Below are positions 47,453 through 56,674 of a stretch of 64,000 bases of DNA, piece after piece. How positions within the stretch are numbered: the first letter of the stretch is position 1; every line of letters starts with the position of its first letter. Made by a program: the position numbers and the translations under genes. Origin of the DNA: Streptomyces sp. TLI_235 (GTDB lineage: Bacteria > Actinomycetota > Actinomycetes > Streptomycetales > Streptomycetaceae). The DNA lies in contig NSGV01000003.1 in NCBI GenBank assembly GCA_002300355.1, forward strand, positions 682,001 to 746,000, read 5' to 3'. Below the pieces are notes generated by a model that had not been told where the DNA came from, made no database searches, and worked only from the letters and a program-made list of their open reading frames with translations.

Positions 47453-49075
47453 TCAGCCGCCGAGCGGCACGGCCTGCGGGAACCGGAACAGCCCGGTGGG
47501 GTCGTACCTGCGCTTGACGCTCCGCAGCCGGGCCGCGTTCGCCCCGTAGTACGCCTGCTCCCAGCCGTCCAGCCGGGGGTCGACGTAGTTCTGGTAGGCC
47601 TGCCCGCTCGCGTAGGGACGCATCGCCGTCCACACGCCGTCCAGCCAGCTCCAGGACCGATCCGCGTCGGTGCCCCCGGTCACCCCCGCCGGGAAGTTGG
47701 CGGTGTACTGCGCCGTGAAGAGACCGTCGCGGTGGACGAAGGCGGTGTCGCCCGCACCCACCCGGTTGATCGCGCCGCCCAGGGCGTCGAACGCCACCCC
47801 GGCGCTGCCGCCCTGCGGGCCGGTGCGCGGGTAGCGCTCGATGGCGGCGACCAGGGCACGGGCGCCGGCGTCGTCGAGGGGCCGGGTGAAGATGTCGGAC
47901 TTGGCGCCGTACGACTCGCGGTACACCCGCCCGGCGGGGTTCTGGCCGGGCAGGGTTCCCGGCAGGTGCGAGGCGGCCTGCGAGTACCCGGAGACGCCCC
48001 CCATCGCCTGCATGGTCGTCAGGTAGGACGCCCCGTGCAGCGTGGGCGCGGTCGGGGCGATGGCCAACCGGTCGATCAGGTCGGCCAGTTCGCCCTTCGG
48101 GCCGAGGTAGGTGACGGTGCTGCCCAGCTGGGTCCGCCCGTCAGCCCACACCAGCAGGTGCAGGTCCGCCCAGAGCGCGTCCGGCGCCGCCGGCGCCCAG
48201 GCCTGCCAGGCCCCGATGACGGCCGCCGCCTTGGACCACGGCCAGCTCAGGAACGCGTACGAGCAGTCGGCGGCCGGATGCGTCCGGAAGGAGAACGACG
48301 TGACGACCCCGAAGTTGCCGCCGCCCCCGCCGCGCAGCGCCCAGAAGAGATCCGGCTCCGACGAGGCGTCGACCGTCCGGATCCGGCCGTCGGCCGTCAC
48401 CACCTCCGCCCCGGTGAGGCTGTCGCAGGTCAGCCCGTAGGCCCGGCCGGTGACGCCGATCCCGCCGCCGAGCGTGAGGCCCGCGACCCCGACCGTCGGG
48501 CAGCTCCCGGCGGGCACCGTGACCCCGGCGGCGGCCAGGGCGGTGTACACGTCGATGAGCCGCGCCCCGGCACCGACCCTTGCCCCGGCCGCGTCCCCCG
48601 ACACCCCGGCCAGCCGGCTGACGTCGATCACCAGCCCGCTCCCGGAGGACCAGCCGGCGTAGCTGTGCCCGCCGCTGCGCGCGGCCACCGGCAGCCCGTA
48701 CCGGCGCGCGAAGGCCAGACAGGCGGCCACGTCCTCGGCGTGCCCCGGGTAGGCGACGCCCTGCGGCCGGAGCGCGTCGTACTGCGGCTGGAACAGCCGG
48801 CCGGCCGCGGCGTACCGCGCATCCCCGGGGCGGATCACCTGCCCGTCCAGATCCTGGGCCAGCCCCGCCCAGTCGGCGGCCTTCGGCGAGCCGGGGGACG
48901 CGGACGGCGACACGCTCACGACGGCCGAGGGCGCAGCCCCGGTCGAGCCCGTCGCCCGCGGCGAACCCTGCGGCCCCGCTCCGCCGCCCGAACACCCGGC
49001 GAGGCCCGCAGCACCCGCAGCCGCCAGCACGCCGGCCGCAAGGACGGCCCTGCGGGAGACGGTCCGATCGTCCAT
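47453..49075 (-). CDS. Tat-exported lipoprotein FAD-linked oxidase (BBE family)
   Basis: 540 residues from ATG 49075. Signal with twin arginines and lipobox: TVSRRAVLAAGVLAAAGAAG then LAGC. FAD_binding_4 domain ~75-240 with SGGHSYAGWSSGSG (histidine for covalent 8-alpha FAD) and YGLTCDSLTGAEVV (cysteine of the second covalent link), so bicovalent flavin is likely. Substrate domain follows; the BBE tail is QNYVDPRLDGWEQAYYGANA. Oxidises alcohols, sugars or secondary metabolites outside the cell; substrate unknown. Confidence 0.92.
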   Translation of the reverse strand: MDDRTVSRRAVLAAGVLAAAGAAGLAGCSGGGAGPQGSPRATGSTGAAPSAVVSVSPSASPGSPKAADWAGLAQDLDGQVIRPGDARYAAAGRLFQPQYDALRPQGVAYPGHAEDVAACLAFARRYGLPVAARSGGHSYAGWSSGSGLVIDVSRLAGVSGDAAGARVGAGARLIDVYTALAAAGVTVPAGSCPTVGVAGLTLGGGIGVTGRAYGLTCDSLTGAEVVTADGRIRTVDASSEPDLFWALRGGGGGNFGVVTSFSFRTHPAADCSYAFLSWPWSKAAAVIGAWQAWAPAAPDALWADLHLLVWADGRTQLGSTVTYLGPKGELADLIDRLAIAPTAPTLHGASYLTTMQAMGGVSGYSQAASHLPGTLPGQNPAGRVYRESYGAKSDIFTRPLDDAGARALVAAIERYPRTGPQGGSAGVAFDALGGAINRVGAGDTAFVHRDGLFTAQYTANFPAGVTGGTDADRSWSWLDGVWTAMRPYASGQAYQNYVDPRLDGWEQAYYGANAARLRSVKRRYDPTGLFRFPQAVPLGG

Positions 49076-49480
49076 GCCCTGGCTCGCTCTCTCTCGACCT
49101 GCCCGGTCGCCCCGCGACACCCGCCCGCCCCGCCGGTACGACGCGGACGGCCGGTCCAGCCGAGGAGCGTACCTCGCGGATGCCCGCCGGGAGGCGGTGG
49201 CTGCGGTCGGCGAGGTACGCCCGCACGGGGCCGGGTCTGCAGAGCAGCGGCGAGGAGGTAGCCGGCCGGCGCACCGGCGGAGAGCACCAGTAGCGGACAG
49301 GCCCTCCCGCTCGGCGCCCGGGCGAGCCGCCACGGCCCAGCTCCCCCAGCGACGTCCTCCACCTGCGGCACCTGCGGCACCGCGATGCGCCACATCCACC
49401 GGTCGGCACGACGGCCCGAAGGAAGCGGCACAGCGACATAGCCGCCGACGACGGGCCGGGCCCGGGCGGAGCGCCCGTCG

Positions 49481-50149
49481 TCACTCGCCCTGGCCGGCGC
49501 TTCCCATCGGGCCGATCCTCACCGCGGATCCGGTGCCGTCCGTGACGGGCAGCGAGCCGGCGCCCGGCCAGGACAGGGTGACCGAATGGGTCTCGTCCGG
49601 CGGGGTCACCACCAGGCCGGTGATCCGGACGCCGGAGCCGCCCGAGGTGTTGGCCGGGTAACTGATGCCGAAGTACGTCGACTTGCCGTTCTTCACGACG
49701 CCCGTGACGACCGGCTCGCCGGAGCGCTTCGCGGAGAGCGTGCCTGCGGAGGTCTTCAGGTCGACGCCCGCGTACCCGGAGAGCGTGCAGTCCTTGCCGC
49801 TGTGGTTCTTCAGCTCGACCACGACGGTGTTGTCGGCGTCGCCGGTGATGGTGCGGTCCGCGGCGGTGACGGTCAGGTCTGTGGTCCGGCACTTGGCGGT
49901 CTTCCCGGCCCCGGTGGAGCCGGCCGGTGCGGTGGTGGGCGGCGTGCTGCCCTTCCCCGGGCCGCCCGAAGCCGGACTGCCCGAAGCCGGGCCGCCGGAG
50001 GCCGGACCGCCGCTGGGAAAGGCGCCGGTGGACGCGGTCGGGGCGGCGGTCGGGGCGCCCTGCGTGCCCGTGTCGTCGTCCTGGCAGGCGGTGAGCGAGA
50101 GGGCGGCGGTGACGGCCAGGGCGGCGAATGCGAGCTTGCGGACGCGCAT
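49481..50149 (-). CDS. DUF4232 lipoprotein
   Basis: 222 residues from ATG 50149, with CGGAGGA upstream. Lipoprotein signal (MRVRKLAFAALAVTAALSLT then AC), a Ser/Gly/Pro linker with GGPAS repeats (~45-75), and a DUF4232 immunoglobulin-like domain: CRTTDLTVTAADRTITGDAD, VVVELKNHSGKDCTLSGYAG, VTPPDETHSVTLSWPGAG. Surface lipoprotein of unknown function common in Streptomyces. The 50150-50791 upstream region has no supported gene. Confidence 0.88.
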   Translation of the reverse strand: MRVRKLAFAALAVTAALSLTACQDDDTGTQGAPTAAPTASTGAFPSGGPASGGPASGSPASGGPGKGSTPPTTAPAGSTGAGKTAKCRTTDLTVTAADRTITGDADNTVVVELKNHSGKDCTLSGYAGVDLKTSAGTLSAKRSGEPVVTGVVKNGKSTYFGISYPANTSGGSGVRITGLVVTPPDETHSVTLSWPGAGSLPVTDGTGSAVRIGPMGSAGQGE

Positions 50150-50791
50150 GGTGTTTTCCTCCGGGTCGGGCGGCGGCGCCTGGTGCTCGGCGCGAGCGGG
50201 TTTCCGAAGACCAGGACCGCCCGCCCGGACGAACCGTTCCGCCCGGGCCGCCCCCAGGACAGTGCTGTGACATGTACGGCCGGGAACCACCCGAGCCGCC
50301 GCCCGCCGTGCCGTGCCACGCCCCGCCGCCGACCTGCCCGAACGCCGGATCCCACCGACGCCGCGCACCGCCGACGCCGTCGCCGACCGCCGGGACAGAC
50401 CCGTGACCCGGACCACCTTGACCGGGATCGGCAAGAACGGCGTCACCTACCGTGCAAGGGCGCCGGCCAGGACCGATGGCGCCGGTGAACCAACTCAACA
50501 CCGCGCGGAACTGAAACCGCGGCAGCCGACACGAATCACGCCGAGCACGGCGGGGAGTCGGCGTGACCGCCCCCGACGGGTACGAGACAGCGTGCGATGA
50601 GGGAGCGTCAACTGCCGTCGCCGGGGCCCGCACCGACCGCTGTCTCCGCCCATCACCGCCGTCACCCGCAGGAACGGGGGAACCTGACGGTGCTGCGGCC
50701 GTCCCGTCCACGGACGTGGTCACGGTGCGGTGCAGCCGGCGCCCGCGTCCCGCGCCGACGACCAAGATCATGTCTCGAGTAGACTTCGCGG

Positions 50792-51520
50792 ATGACGGAT
50801 TCGATCGACCTTGTCATCTTCGACTGCGACGGTGTCCTGATCGACAGCGAGCGGCTGGCCGTGCAGGTGGATGCCGTGGTGCTCGCCGCGCTGGGCTGGG
50901 AGCTGACGACGGACGAGATCGTCCGCCGCTTCGTGGGCCGCTCCCATGCCGCCATGGTCGCGGAGATCGAGACGCACCTTGGCCGGCCCCTGCCGGACGG
51001 GTGGGAGGCGGAGTTCCAGCCGCTGTACGACCACGCGTTCGCAACAGAACTGACGCCGGTGCCCGGCGTGGTGGCGGCGCTGGACGCGATCGGCCTGTGC
51101 CGGCCCACCTGTGTGGCGTCCAGCAGCAGTCACGAGCGGCTGCGCATCACGCTGGGCCTCACCGGTCTGCACTCGCGGTTCGCGGGACGGATCTTCAGCG
51201 CCGAGGAGGTGGCCAACGGCAAGCCGGCCCCGGACCTGTTCCTGCACGCCGCGTCCGTGCTGGGCGTCGCCCCGGGCCGGTGCGTCGTCGTCGAGGACAG
51301 TCGGTTCGGGGTCGAGGCCGCCCGCGCGGCCGGCATGCGCTCCTTCGGCTACGCGGGCGGGCTGACGCCGTCCGAGTGGCTCGAGGGCCCGGGCACGGTG
51401 GTCTTCTCGGACATGGCGGAGCTCCCCGGTCTCCTCGCCGACGCGGGGAACCGGGCCTTCCCGGCGGTGTGGCCGGGAGTGGCCGGCCCGGGGCCGAGGA
51501 CGACGCCGCGGCCCGCGTAG
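50792..51520 (+). CDS. HAD family phosphatase (subfamily IA)
   Basis: 242 residues from ATG 50792. Motif I FDCDGVLIDSERLA, motif II CVASSSSHERLR, motif III NGKPAPDLFLHAA, motif IV CVVVEDSRFGVEAARAAG, with a helical cap between I and II. Cytoplasmic phosphosugar-type phosphatase (beta-phosphoglucomutase/YieH group). Its 3' end overlaps the convergent C39-like gene by 172 nt, so the tail beyond about residue 215 may be extra. Confidence 0.92.
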   Translation: MTDSIDLVIFDCDGVLIDSERLAVQVDAVVLAALGWELTTDEIVRRFVGRSHAAMVAEIETHLGRPLPDGWEAEFQPLYDHAFATELTPVPGVVAALDAIGLCRPTCVASSSSHERLRITLGLTGLHSRFAGRIFSAEEVANGKPAPDLFLHAASVLGVAPGRCVVVEDSRFGVEAARAAGMRSFGYAGGLTPSEWLEGPGTVVFSDMAELPGLLADAGNRAFPAVWPGVAGPGPRTTPRPA

Positions 51521-52152
51521 TACCGCTGCGCGACCGCCCACGGCACATCGACGAACTCCTGGGACTGCCCGTGCCAGCCGGACGGGTTGTGGATGGTGAC
51601 CGCCTCGGGCCCGGCGCCGACCGCCAGCACCAGGTGGCCGCCGCGTGTGGGCGGCTCGGTGTCGCCCCGCCGGATCCACGGGTGGACCGACAGCATCACC
51701 AGGTTCCCGGCCGCCAGCTGCCATCCGGTCTCGCGCAGCGGCAGCCATGGCCGGGCCTCCGCCGCCAGCCCGAACCGCCGCCGGGTGTGGCGGGCGAACG
51801 GCTCGTAGATCAGTCCGTGCAGCCCTCCCTCGCGGCGCACGTAGGCGCCGGCCTCCAGGTACTCCCGGCCGAGGTCGACCAGGGCGGGCCGCTCGGCGCG
51901 CCAGTGCTCCAGGGCCATGCGCAGGCAGGCCATGCCGCACAGCCGCCAGGACCAGAACCGGTAGTCCTCCGCTGAGTCGGCGCCGGATCGGGCCCAGTGC
52001 GGATCGTCGGCGGCGTCCGTCCGGCCGGTGGTGATGGCCTCGACGAGTTCCGGGGACTCCCACTGCGCGTGGTAGGGAACCCGGTGGCGGACCGGAGCGA
52101 GGATTCCGCTCGGAACCGCCGCGCCGGCCCGGGGTGGGCGCGCGCCGATCAC
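51349..52152 (-). CDS. C39-like peptidase family protein, last gene of the operon
   Basis: 267 residues from GTG 52152, which overlaps the VanX-like stop as GTGA, so translation is coupled. Papain-like C39_2 pattern: RLCGMACLRMALEHW (candidate nucleophile Cys), RGGHLVLAVGAG (His) and IHNPSGWHGQSQEFVDVPW (Asn/Asp). Early segment VPYHAQWESPELVEAITT is typical. No signal peptide. Could process or hydrolyse the cluster product, or act in resistance. The C-terminal 55 residues overlap the convergent HAD gene. Confidence 0.8.
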   Translation of the reverse strand: MIGARPPRAGAAVPSGILAPVRHRVPYHAQWESPELVEAITTGRTDAADDPHWARSGADSAEDYRFWSWRLCGMACLRMALEHWRAERPALVDLGREYLEAGAYVRREGGLHGLIYEPFARHTRRRFGLAAEARPWLPLRETGWQLAAGNLVMLSVHPWIRRGDTEPPTRGGHLVLAVGAGPEAVTIHNPSGWHGQSQEFVDVPWAVAQRYYAGRGVVLGPGPATPGHTAGKARFPASARRPGSSAMSEKTTVPGPSSHSDGVSPPA

Positions 52153-52823
52153 ACGGATCCCGCGATGGGTTCCCGGTCGACGGGGCCGTAGACGGCCTCG
52201 CCCCGGCCGGTTGCCATCGCCCAGTACCGGTCGCCGTACGACCAGTGCCACCACTCGGTGGGATAGTTCACGAAGCCTGCGGCGGACAGGGCGCGCCCCA
52301 TGGCGTCGCGGTTGGCCCGGCTCGCCCGGTCGATGTCGGGGGCGGCCGTGTAGCAGCGCAGCCGGCTCTCCTCCGGGGAGGCGTTGACGGCCGTGCCCAT
52401 GGGCAGTTCGGTGCCGTCCGCCGTGCACAGTGTCAGGTCGATGGCGGCGCCCGCCGAGTGGGGGGCGACGTGCGGCGGTGACACGTAGCGGCTGGCGGCG
52501 AGGTCGAGTTCGCCGTCCGGCATGTCCGGGTGCAGCGCCCGCAGCCGGTCGCGGTAGGCGGTGAAGTAGGTGCGCTGCAGCGCCGGGGGGCGGTAGCCCT
52601 CCACGAAGCGGAAGCGGAGGTCGGACGGGAGCAGCGCCGCGGCGTCGGCCAGGCGCTCTGCGACCTCCCGGCGCACGTGGGCGAACGAGCCGTCGGCGTC
52701 GGCCTTGCGCCGGTCGAGGACCAGGAGGCCGAGGTCGCGGAGGTCGACCAGGGGTTGTCCGCAGTCGGTGGCCGGCAGGTCGGTGACGCGCGGATCGGCC
52801 ATCACGATCACGTCGGCGGTCAT
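52149..52823 (-). CDS. VanX-like D-alanyl-D-alanine dipeptidase (M15D)
   Basis: 224 residues from ATG 52823, with GGAGAG upstream. Zinc dipeptidase: FVEGYRPPALQRTYF, then VAPHSAGAAIDLTL (zinc His and Asp) and TEWWHWSYGDRYWA (catalytic Glu and zinc His). The family cleaves D-Ala-D-Ala; in vanHAX it removes the vancomycin target. Here it lies with a Ddl-like ligase but without VanH or VanS/R, so self-protection or cleavage of a product dipeptide is more likely than glycopeptide resistance. Confidence 0.9.
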   Translation of the reverse strand: MTADVIVMADPRVTDLPATDCGQPLVDLRDLGLLVLDRRKADADGSFAHVRREVAERLADAAALLPSDLRFRFVEGYRPPALQRTYFTAYRDRLRALHPDMPDGELDLAASRYVSPPHVAPHSAGAAIDLTLCTADGTELPMGTAVNASPEESRLRCYTAAPDIDRASRANRDAMGRALSAAGFVNYPTEWWHWSYGDRYWAMATGRGEAVYGPVDREPIAGSV

Positions 52824-52883
52824 GGGGGTCTCTCCTGGGGTCGGGGCGGTGTGCGGGCGGGCGGCGTGTTCCGGTCGGGCGGG

Positions 52884-54152
52884 TCAGGCGGTGAGGGCTC
52901 GAACGTCCTTCACGGCCAGCGGGATCAGCATGGCGGCCAGCGAGGCGGCCGCGGCGCAGATCAGGGTGGTGGTCGTCCCGCAGGCCGCGGCGAGGGGGCC
53001 GATCACGGCCATGCCGAGGGGGCGCAGCGCCATGGAGCCGAAGCGGTTCACGGCATCGACGCGGGAGAGCAGCTCGCGGGGCACTTCCTTGGCGATGGCC
53101 GCCGACTCCATGGCTGTGAACAGGGCGATGGCGGCGCCGGAGACGAACTCGGAGACCGCGATCAGCGGCAGGGAGGCGGGCACGGCCAGCAGCAGGAGGG
53201 TCGGTCCGGCGCCGAGGACCATGACCAGGTACCCGGTGCGCAGCGGCCGGGTGGGCCGGAACTTGAGGGAGAGCGCGGTTCCGCACAGTCCGCCGGAGCC
53301 GAGCGCGGTGACGATGACGGCCCACGCGGAGGCGCCGCCGAGGTGGTCCCGGGCGACGACCGGTCCGAGGACGTTGAGTGCGGAGAGCAGGAAGAATTGG
53401 AACGCGGTGGCGCTGAGGATGAGGGCGGCGAGCCAGTGCCGTTCGGCCACGCAGCGCAGGCCCTCGGCGATGTCCCGGACAACGGGCTTGCGCGCGCCGC
53501 GGGGCGGGTTGCCGAGGGGGCCGGCGAGGACGACGAGTGCCGCGCCGGCGAGGAACGTCGCGGCGTCCGCGAGCAGGATCCAGCCGGGGTCGGCGACGGC
53601 CAGCAGGAGGCCGGCGAGCACGGGGCCGGCGATCTCGGCGGTGTTGCCGACCAGGGAGAAGAGGCTGTACGTCTCCTGGAGCCTGCCCTCGGGCGCGACC
53701 TCGGCGACGGCCGCGGTCGAGGCGGGGTTGAAGAAGGCGCCGGTGGCGCCGCGGACGGCGGCCAGGGCGGCGATCGCCCACAGCGGCGCGTGGTGGAGCA
53801 GGATCACGGCGCCGCAGGCCGCCTGGGTGGCGAAGCCTCCCAGACTGGACCAGGCCATGACGGCCCGTCGGGGGTAGCGGTCGCCGATCACGCCGCCGAT
53901 CAGGACGAGGCCGATGCTCGGTACTGCGCGGGCGGCGAGGACCGTGCCGAGTCCGGAGGCTCCGCCGCCGCTCTCCAGGACGGCGAACGCGAGGGCGACC
54001 GGTGCCAGCATGTCGCCGAGCACGGAGATGCCGCGTGCGGCGAACAGCCGGCGCAGGGCGCGGTGGCGCAGCAGGTGCCCGGTGGACCGGGCCGTGGTCT
54101 CTTCGCGGTGGGCGGCCGGCGGGGCCAGGGCTGTGTCCGGTGGTGCTTCCAT
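52884..54152 (-). CDS. MFS exporter (EntS-like)
   Basis: 422 residues from ATG 54152, with GAGGAG upstream. Twelve hydrophobic segments; FAARGISVLGDMLAPVALAF at the start, GGVIGDRYPRRAVMAWSS as the loop 2-3 motif, and AAVRGATGAFFNPASTAAVA are typical of the MFS_3/EntS drug and siderophore exporter group. Likely exports the cluster product. In the same transcript as its neighbours. Confidence 0.9.
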   Translation of the reverse strand: MEAPPDTALAPPAAHREETTARSTGHLLRHRALRRLFAARGISVLGDMLAPVALAFAVLESGGGASGLGTVLAARAVPSIGLVLIGGVIGDRYPRRAVMAWSSLGGFATQAACGAVILLHHAPLWAIAALAAVRGATGAFFNPASTAAVAEVAPEGRLQETYSLFSLVGNTAEIAGPVLAGLLLAVADPGWILLADAATFLAGAALVVLAGPLGNPPRGARKPVVRDIAEGLRCVAERHWLAALILSATAFQFFLLSALNVLGPVVARDHLGGASAWAVIVTALGSGGLCGTALSLKFRPTRPLRTGYLVMVLGAGPTLLLLAVPASLPLIAVSEFVSGAAIALFTAMESAAIAKEVPRELLSRVDAVNRFGSMALRPLGMAVIGPLAAACGTTTTLICAAAASLAAMLIPLAVKDVRALTA

Positions 54153-54237
54153 GGGTCTCCTCGGGTGGTCCTGGGCTGCTCGTCGGGTGCTCGCCCGGGG
54201 CGGCTGCCGGGCGGGGCCGGCAGCCGCCCGCGCGGTG

Positions 54238-55509
54238 TCAGTCGTCGGCGGTCGCGCTGGTGAATTCGGCCTGCTCCCAGGCGCGGACGGCCCGGTAGTC
54301 CTGTTCCAGGCGCTCGGGGTCGGCGTGGCACAGGTAGAGGCCGCCGGGCTTGGTCCACAGGTCGACGGTCCGGCTGATCCGGTCGCCCGCCTTCACCGGG
54401 ATGCGCAGGCCGTGGAAGGACGGCAGGGCGGTGATCGGCCGGAGGTCCAGGTCGCGGACGAGGCGGCCACTGGTCGGGGAGATGAGGCTGACGCCGAGGG
54501 CGTGCTGCCGCAGCGGGCGGGTCGGGCCGCGGTCCGTGACCTCCTCGGGGGCGAGGTAGCTCTGGACGACCTCGTCGAGGTGACAGGTGCCGAGGGCGCG
54601 CAGGCCGAGCGAGGGGTCGTGGCCGCCGGGCAGTCGGGTGCCGGTCTCCAGCAGCAGCGGTCCGCGCGCGGTCACGATCACCTCGGTGTGGGCCGCGCCC
54701 CAGCGCACGCCGAGGTGGGTGAGAACGTCGAAGACGTAGGCGAGGAGCTCCTGACAGGTCTCGGTCCGCGGGTCCTGGAGCACTTGGCGGTCGTAGACGG
54801 GGCTGCCGTCGATCGTCCGCTTCTCGGAGCGCCAGATCTCGACGGCCGCGTGGTGGCCGTCCACCGACACGGTGTTGACCATGTATTCGGGGCCATCGAG
54901 GTACTCCTGCAGGACCACGCCGTCGTTGGTCTGGCCGTAGGTGTTGGCGCGGGCGACGACGGCGTCCACGGCGGCGTCCCGTTCGGCGGCGCTGCGGCAC
55001 ACGTGGACGCCGTCGGTGCCGGCGCTGGCGGGCGGTTTGACGACGACGGTGGCTCCGTCGAGGTCGCCGCCGATCCGCCGGAGGACGGTGCGGTGCTCGT
55101 CGAGGTGCTGTTGCGCGGGCACCGGGACACCGCGGTCGTCGAGGATGCGGTGCATCGCGCGTTTGTCGCGCCGGGCGGTGGCGAAGCCGTCCGCGTTGGC
55201 GGTCGGCAGGCCCATGCGGGTGGCGAGGAGGTCGGCGACGTCCGCGCCGCTCTCGGCGCCGGCCAGCACGTGGTGGACGCTGAGTCGGGCGAGTTCCCCG
55301 GCGGTGGCGTCGATGTCGCCGGTGAAGTCGAGCCGGTCTCGGAAGTCCTCGGGGTGGAAGGTGCCGATCTGCTGCTCGAAGTGGGCGTCGTGGTTGCGGA
55401 CGTGGACGACCGGGACGCCGCGGGAGCGGAGGGCGGGCCCGAGCAGGTGGCCCGATCCGAAGGCGTCGACGACTGCGACCGCCCTGCTGTTGTAGCCGTG
55501 GTAGAGCAA
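54238..55509 (-). CDS. ATP-grasp ligase (L-amino acid ligase-like)
   Basis: 423 residues from TTG 55509, chosen because GGAGTCAGGAGAACC lies just before it. N-terminal Rossmann-like part (SRAVAVVDAFGSGHLLGPAL, HVLAGAESGADVADLLATRM), then ATP-grasp (~110-310): DKRAMHRILDDRGVPVPAQQ, ATVVVKPPASAGTDGVHVCR, VVLQEYLDGPEYMVNTVSVD, AAHTEVIVTARGPLLLETGT with Mg ligands E and E/T, and RLPGGHDP. Forms amide bonds through acyl-phosphates, as in BacD/RizA. Substrates unknown. Confidence 0.9.
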   Translation of the reverse strand: MLYHGYNSRAVAVVDAFGSGHLLGPALRSRGVPVVHVRNHDAHFEQQIGTFHPEDFRDRLDFTGDIDATAGELARLSVHHVLAGAESGADVADLLATRMGLPTANADGFATARRDKRAMHRILDDRGVPVPAQQHLDEHRTVLRRIGGDLDGATVVVKPPASAGTDGVHVCRSAAERDAAVDAVVARANTYGQTNDGVVLQEYLDGPEYMVNTVSVDGHHAAVEIWRSEKRTIDGSPVYDRQVLQDPRTETCQELLAYVFDVLTHLGVRWGAAHTEVIVTARGPLLLETGTRLPGGHDPSLGLRALGTCHLDEVVQSYLAPEEVTDRGPTRPLRQHALGVSLISPTSGRLVRDLDLRPITALPSFHGLRIPVKAGDRISRTVDLWTKPGGLYLCHADPERLEQDYRAVRAWEQAEFTSATADD

Positions 55510-55543
55510 GGTTCTCCTGACTCCGTGCTGCGGATGCTGGCGG

Positions 55544-56632
55544 TCAGCGGGTTGCGGGCAGCGGGGTGTCCGCGGTGACCCGGGCGGTGCGCGCCGGGTC
55601 CGTCCAGGGGGCGAGCTTGCGCGGGTTGGCGGCGCTGCGCAGGACGAGGCCGAGTAGGTCGCGGTAGGGGATTCCGGCGGCCTGGGCGGAGAGCACCAGG
55701 TTGCTGCCGTGCTGGACGCCGGGGAGGGTGTTCAGTTCGAGCAGCTGGGGCTCGCCGTCCTCGGGGAGGATGAAGTCGACGCGGACGGCGCCCTCGGGGT
55801 CGAGCAGGCCGAGGACGCGGCGGGTGGCCTCGTGCAGCCGCCGCAGCCGCGGGTCGGCGGTGTCGGTGAGCGCCTCGTAGCGGACGGAGCCGGCCTTCTC
55901 GCCGTGGAGCTTGCTGTACTCGTCGTAGTACTCGCGGTCGGTGGCGCAGGCGATCGGCGGGAGCAGGACGACCTGGTCGCCGATGCGCAGCGCGGAGACG
56001 GTGACGGTTGCGCCGTCGACGAAGGTCTCGGCGATGACGTCGCCGAAGCCGGCCTCGCGCAGCCGGCCGAGAGTGGACCGGAAGTCGTCGGGCTCGGTGA
56101 CGAGGACGGTGCCGATGCTGCTGCCGCCGTTGACGGCCTTGAGCATGAGCGGGAAGCGGTCGACGGCGGGGGTGTCGGCGCCGTCGGCGAGCCGCTGGTG
56201 GGCGGGTGAGGCGACGCCGCTGGTGGCGACCACGAGCTTGGTGAGCCGCTTGTCGGCGCCGATGGCGCTGGTGGCGACGCCGCTTCCGGTGTAGGGGACG
56301 CCGAGGTAGGCGAGGGTGCCCTGGAGGTTGCCGTCCTCCCCGAAGTCACCGTGGGTGTTGAGGAAGGCGGCGTCGAACTCCATGACACGGGAGGGGAATT
56401 CGGGGTCGGTGGGGTCGAGCCACTGAGCCTGGACGCCGAGTTCGCGCAGGCCGCCGAGGACGTCGTTGACGGACCACTCGCTCTGCGGCTTGCTCTCCAT
56501 GTAGAGGCGGTCCTCGATGGAGGCGGCGCCGTACACGACGGCGACCTTCCAGCCGGGCAGCGGGGCGACGGCGGTGCGGACGAGTTCGTCGAGCTCGTGG
56601 GGCTGGTGGTCGTGCCAGCTGGTGATGTTCAT
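55544..56632 (-). CDS. D-Ala-D-Ala ligase-like ATP-grasp enzyme
   Basis: 362 residues from ATG 56632, with GGAGAG upstream. Ddl pattern: KVAVVYGAASIEDRLYMESK, NTHGDFGEDGNLQGTLAYLG, GVPYTGSGVATSAIGADKRL, MLKAVNGGSSIGTVLV, then VRVDFILPEDGEPQLLELNT and LPGVQHGSNLVLSAQAAGI. The omega-loop and substrate-binding residues differ from housekeeping Ddl (GDFGEDGNLQG for HGxxGEDGxxQG is conserved, but N-terminal ExxVS is replaced), so substrates may differ. Joins amino acids, probably within the pathway. Confidence 0.9.
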   Translation of the reverse strand: MNITSWHDHQPHELDELVRTAVAPLPGWKVAVVYGAASIEDRLYMESKPQSEWSVNDVLGGLRELGVQAQWLDPTDPEFPSRVMEFDAAFLNTHGDFGEDGNLQGTLAYLGVPYTGSGVATSAIGADKRLTKLVVATSGVASPAHQRLADGADTPAVDRFPLMLKAVNGGSSIGTVLVTEPDDFRSTLGRLREAGFGDVIAETFVDGATVTVSALRIGDQVVLLPPIACATDREYYDEYSKLHGEKAGSVRYEALTDTADPRLRRLHEATRRVLGLLDPEGAVRVDFILPEDGEPQLLELNTLPGVQHGSNLVLSAQAAGIPYRDLLGLVLRSAANPRKLAPWTDPARTARVTADTPLPATR

Positions 56633-56674
56633 GGTGTCTCTCCGATGGGAGGCGTGGTGCCGGGTGACGTCCGG

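Noticed and set aside
52530-55578. Long Gly/Glu/Val-rich plus-strand frames across the biosynthetic operon
   Set aside because: Typical antisense shadows of high-GC genes; the minus-strand proteins have full catalytic motifs.
51349-56632. A vancomycin resistance (vanHAX) operon
   Set aside because: No VanH dehydrogenase or VanRS regulators are present and the ligase is embedded among ATP-grasp ligases; only VanX-like chemistry is supported.
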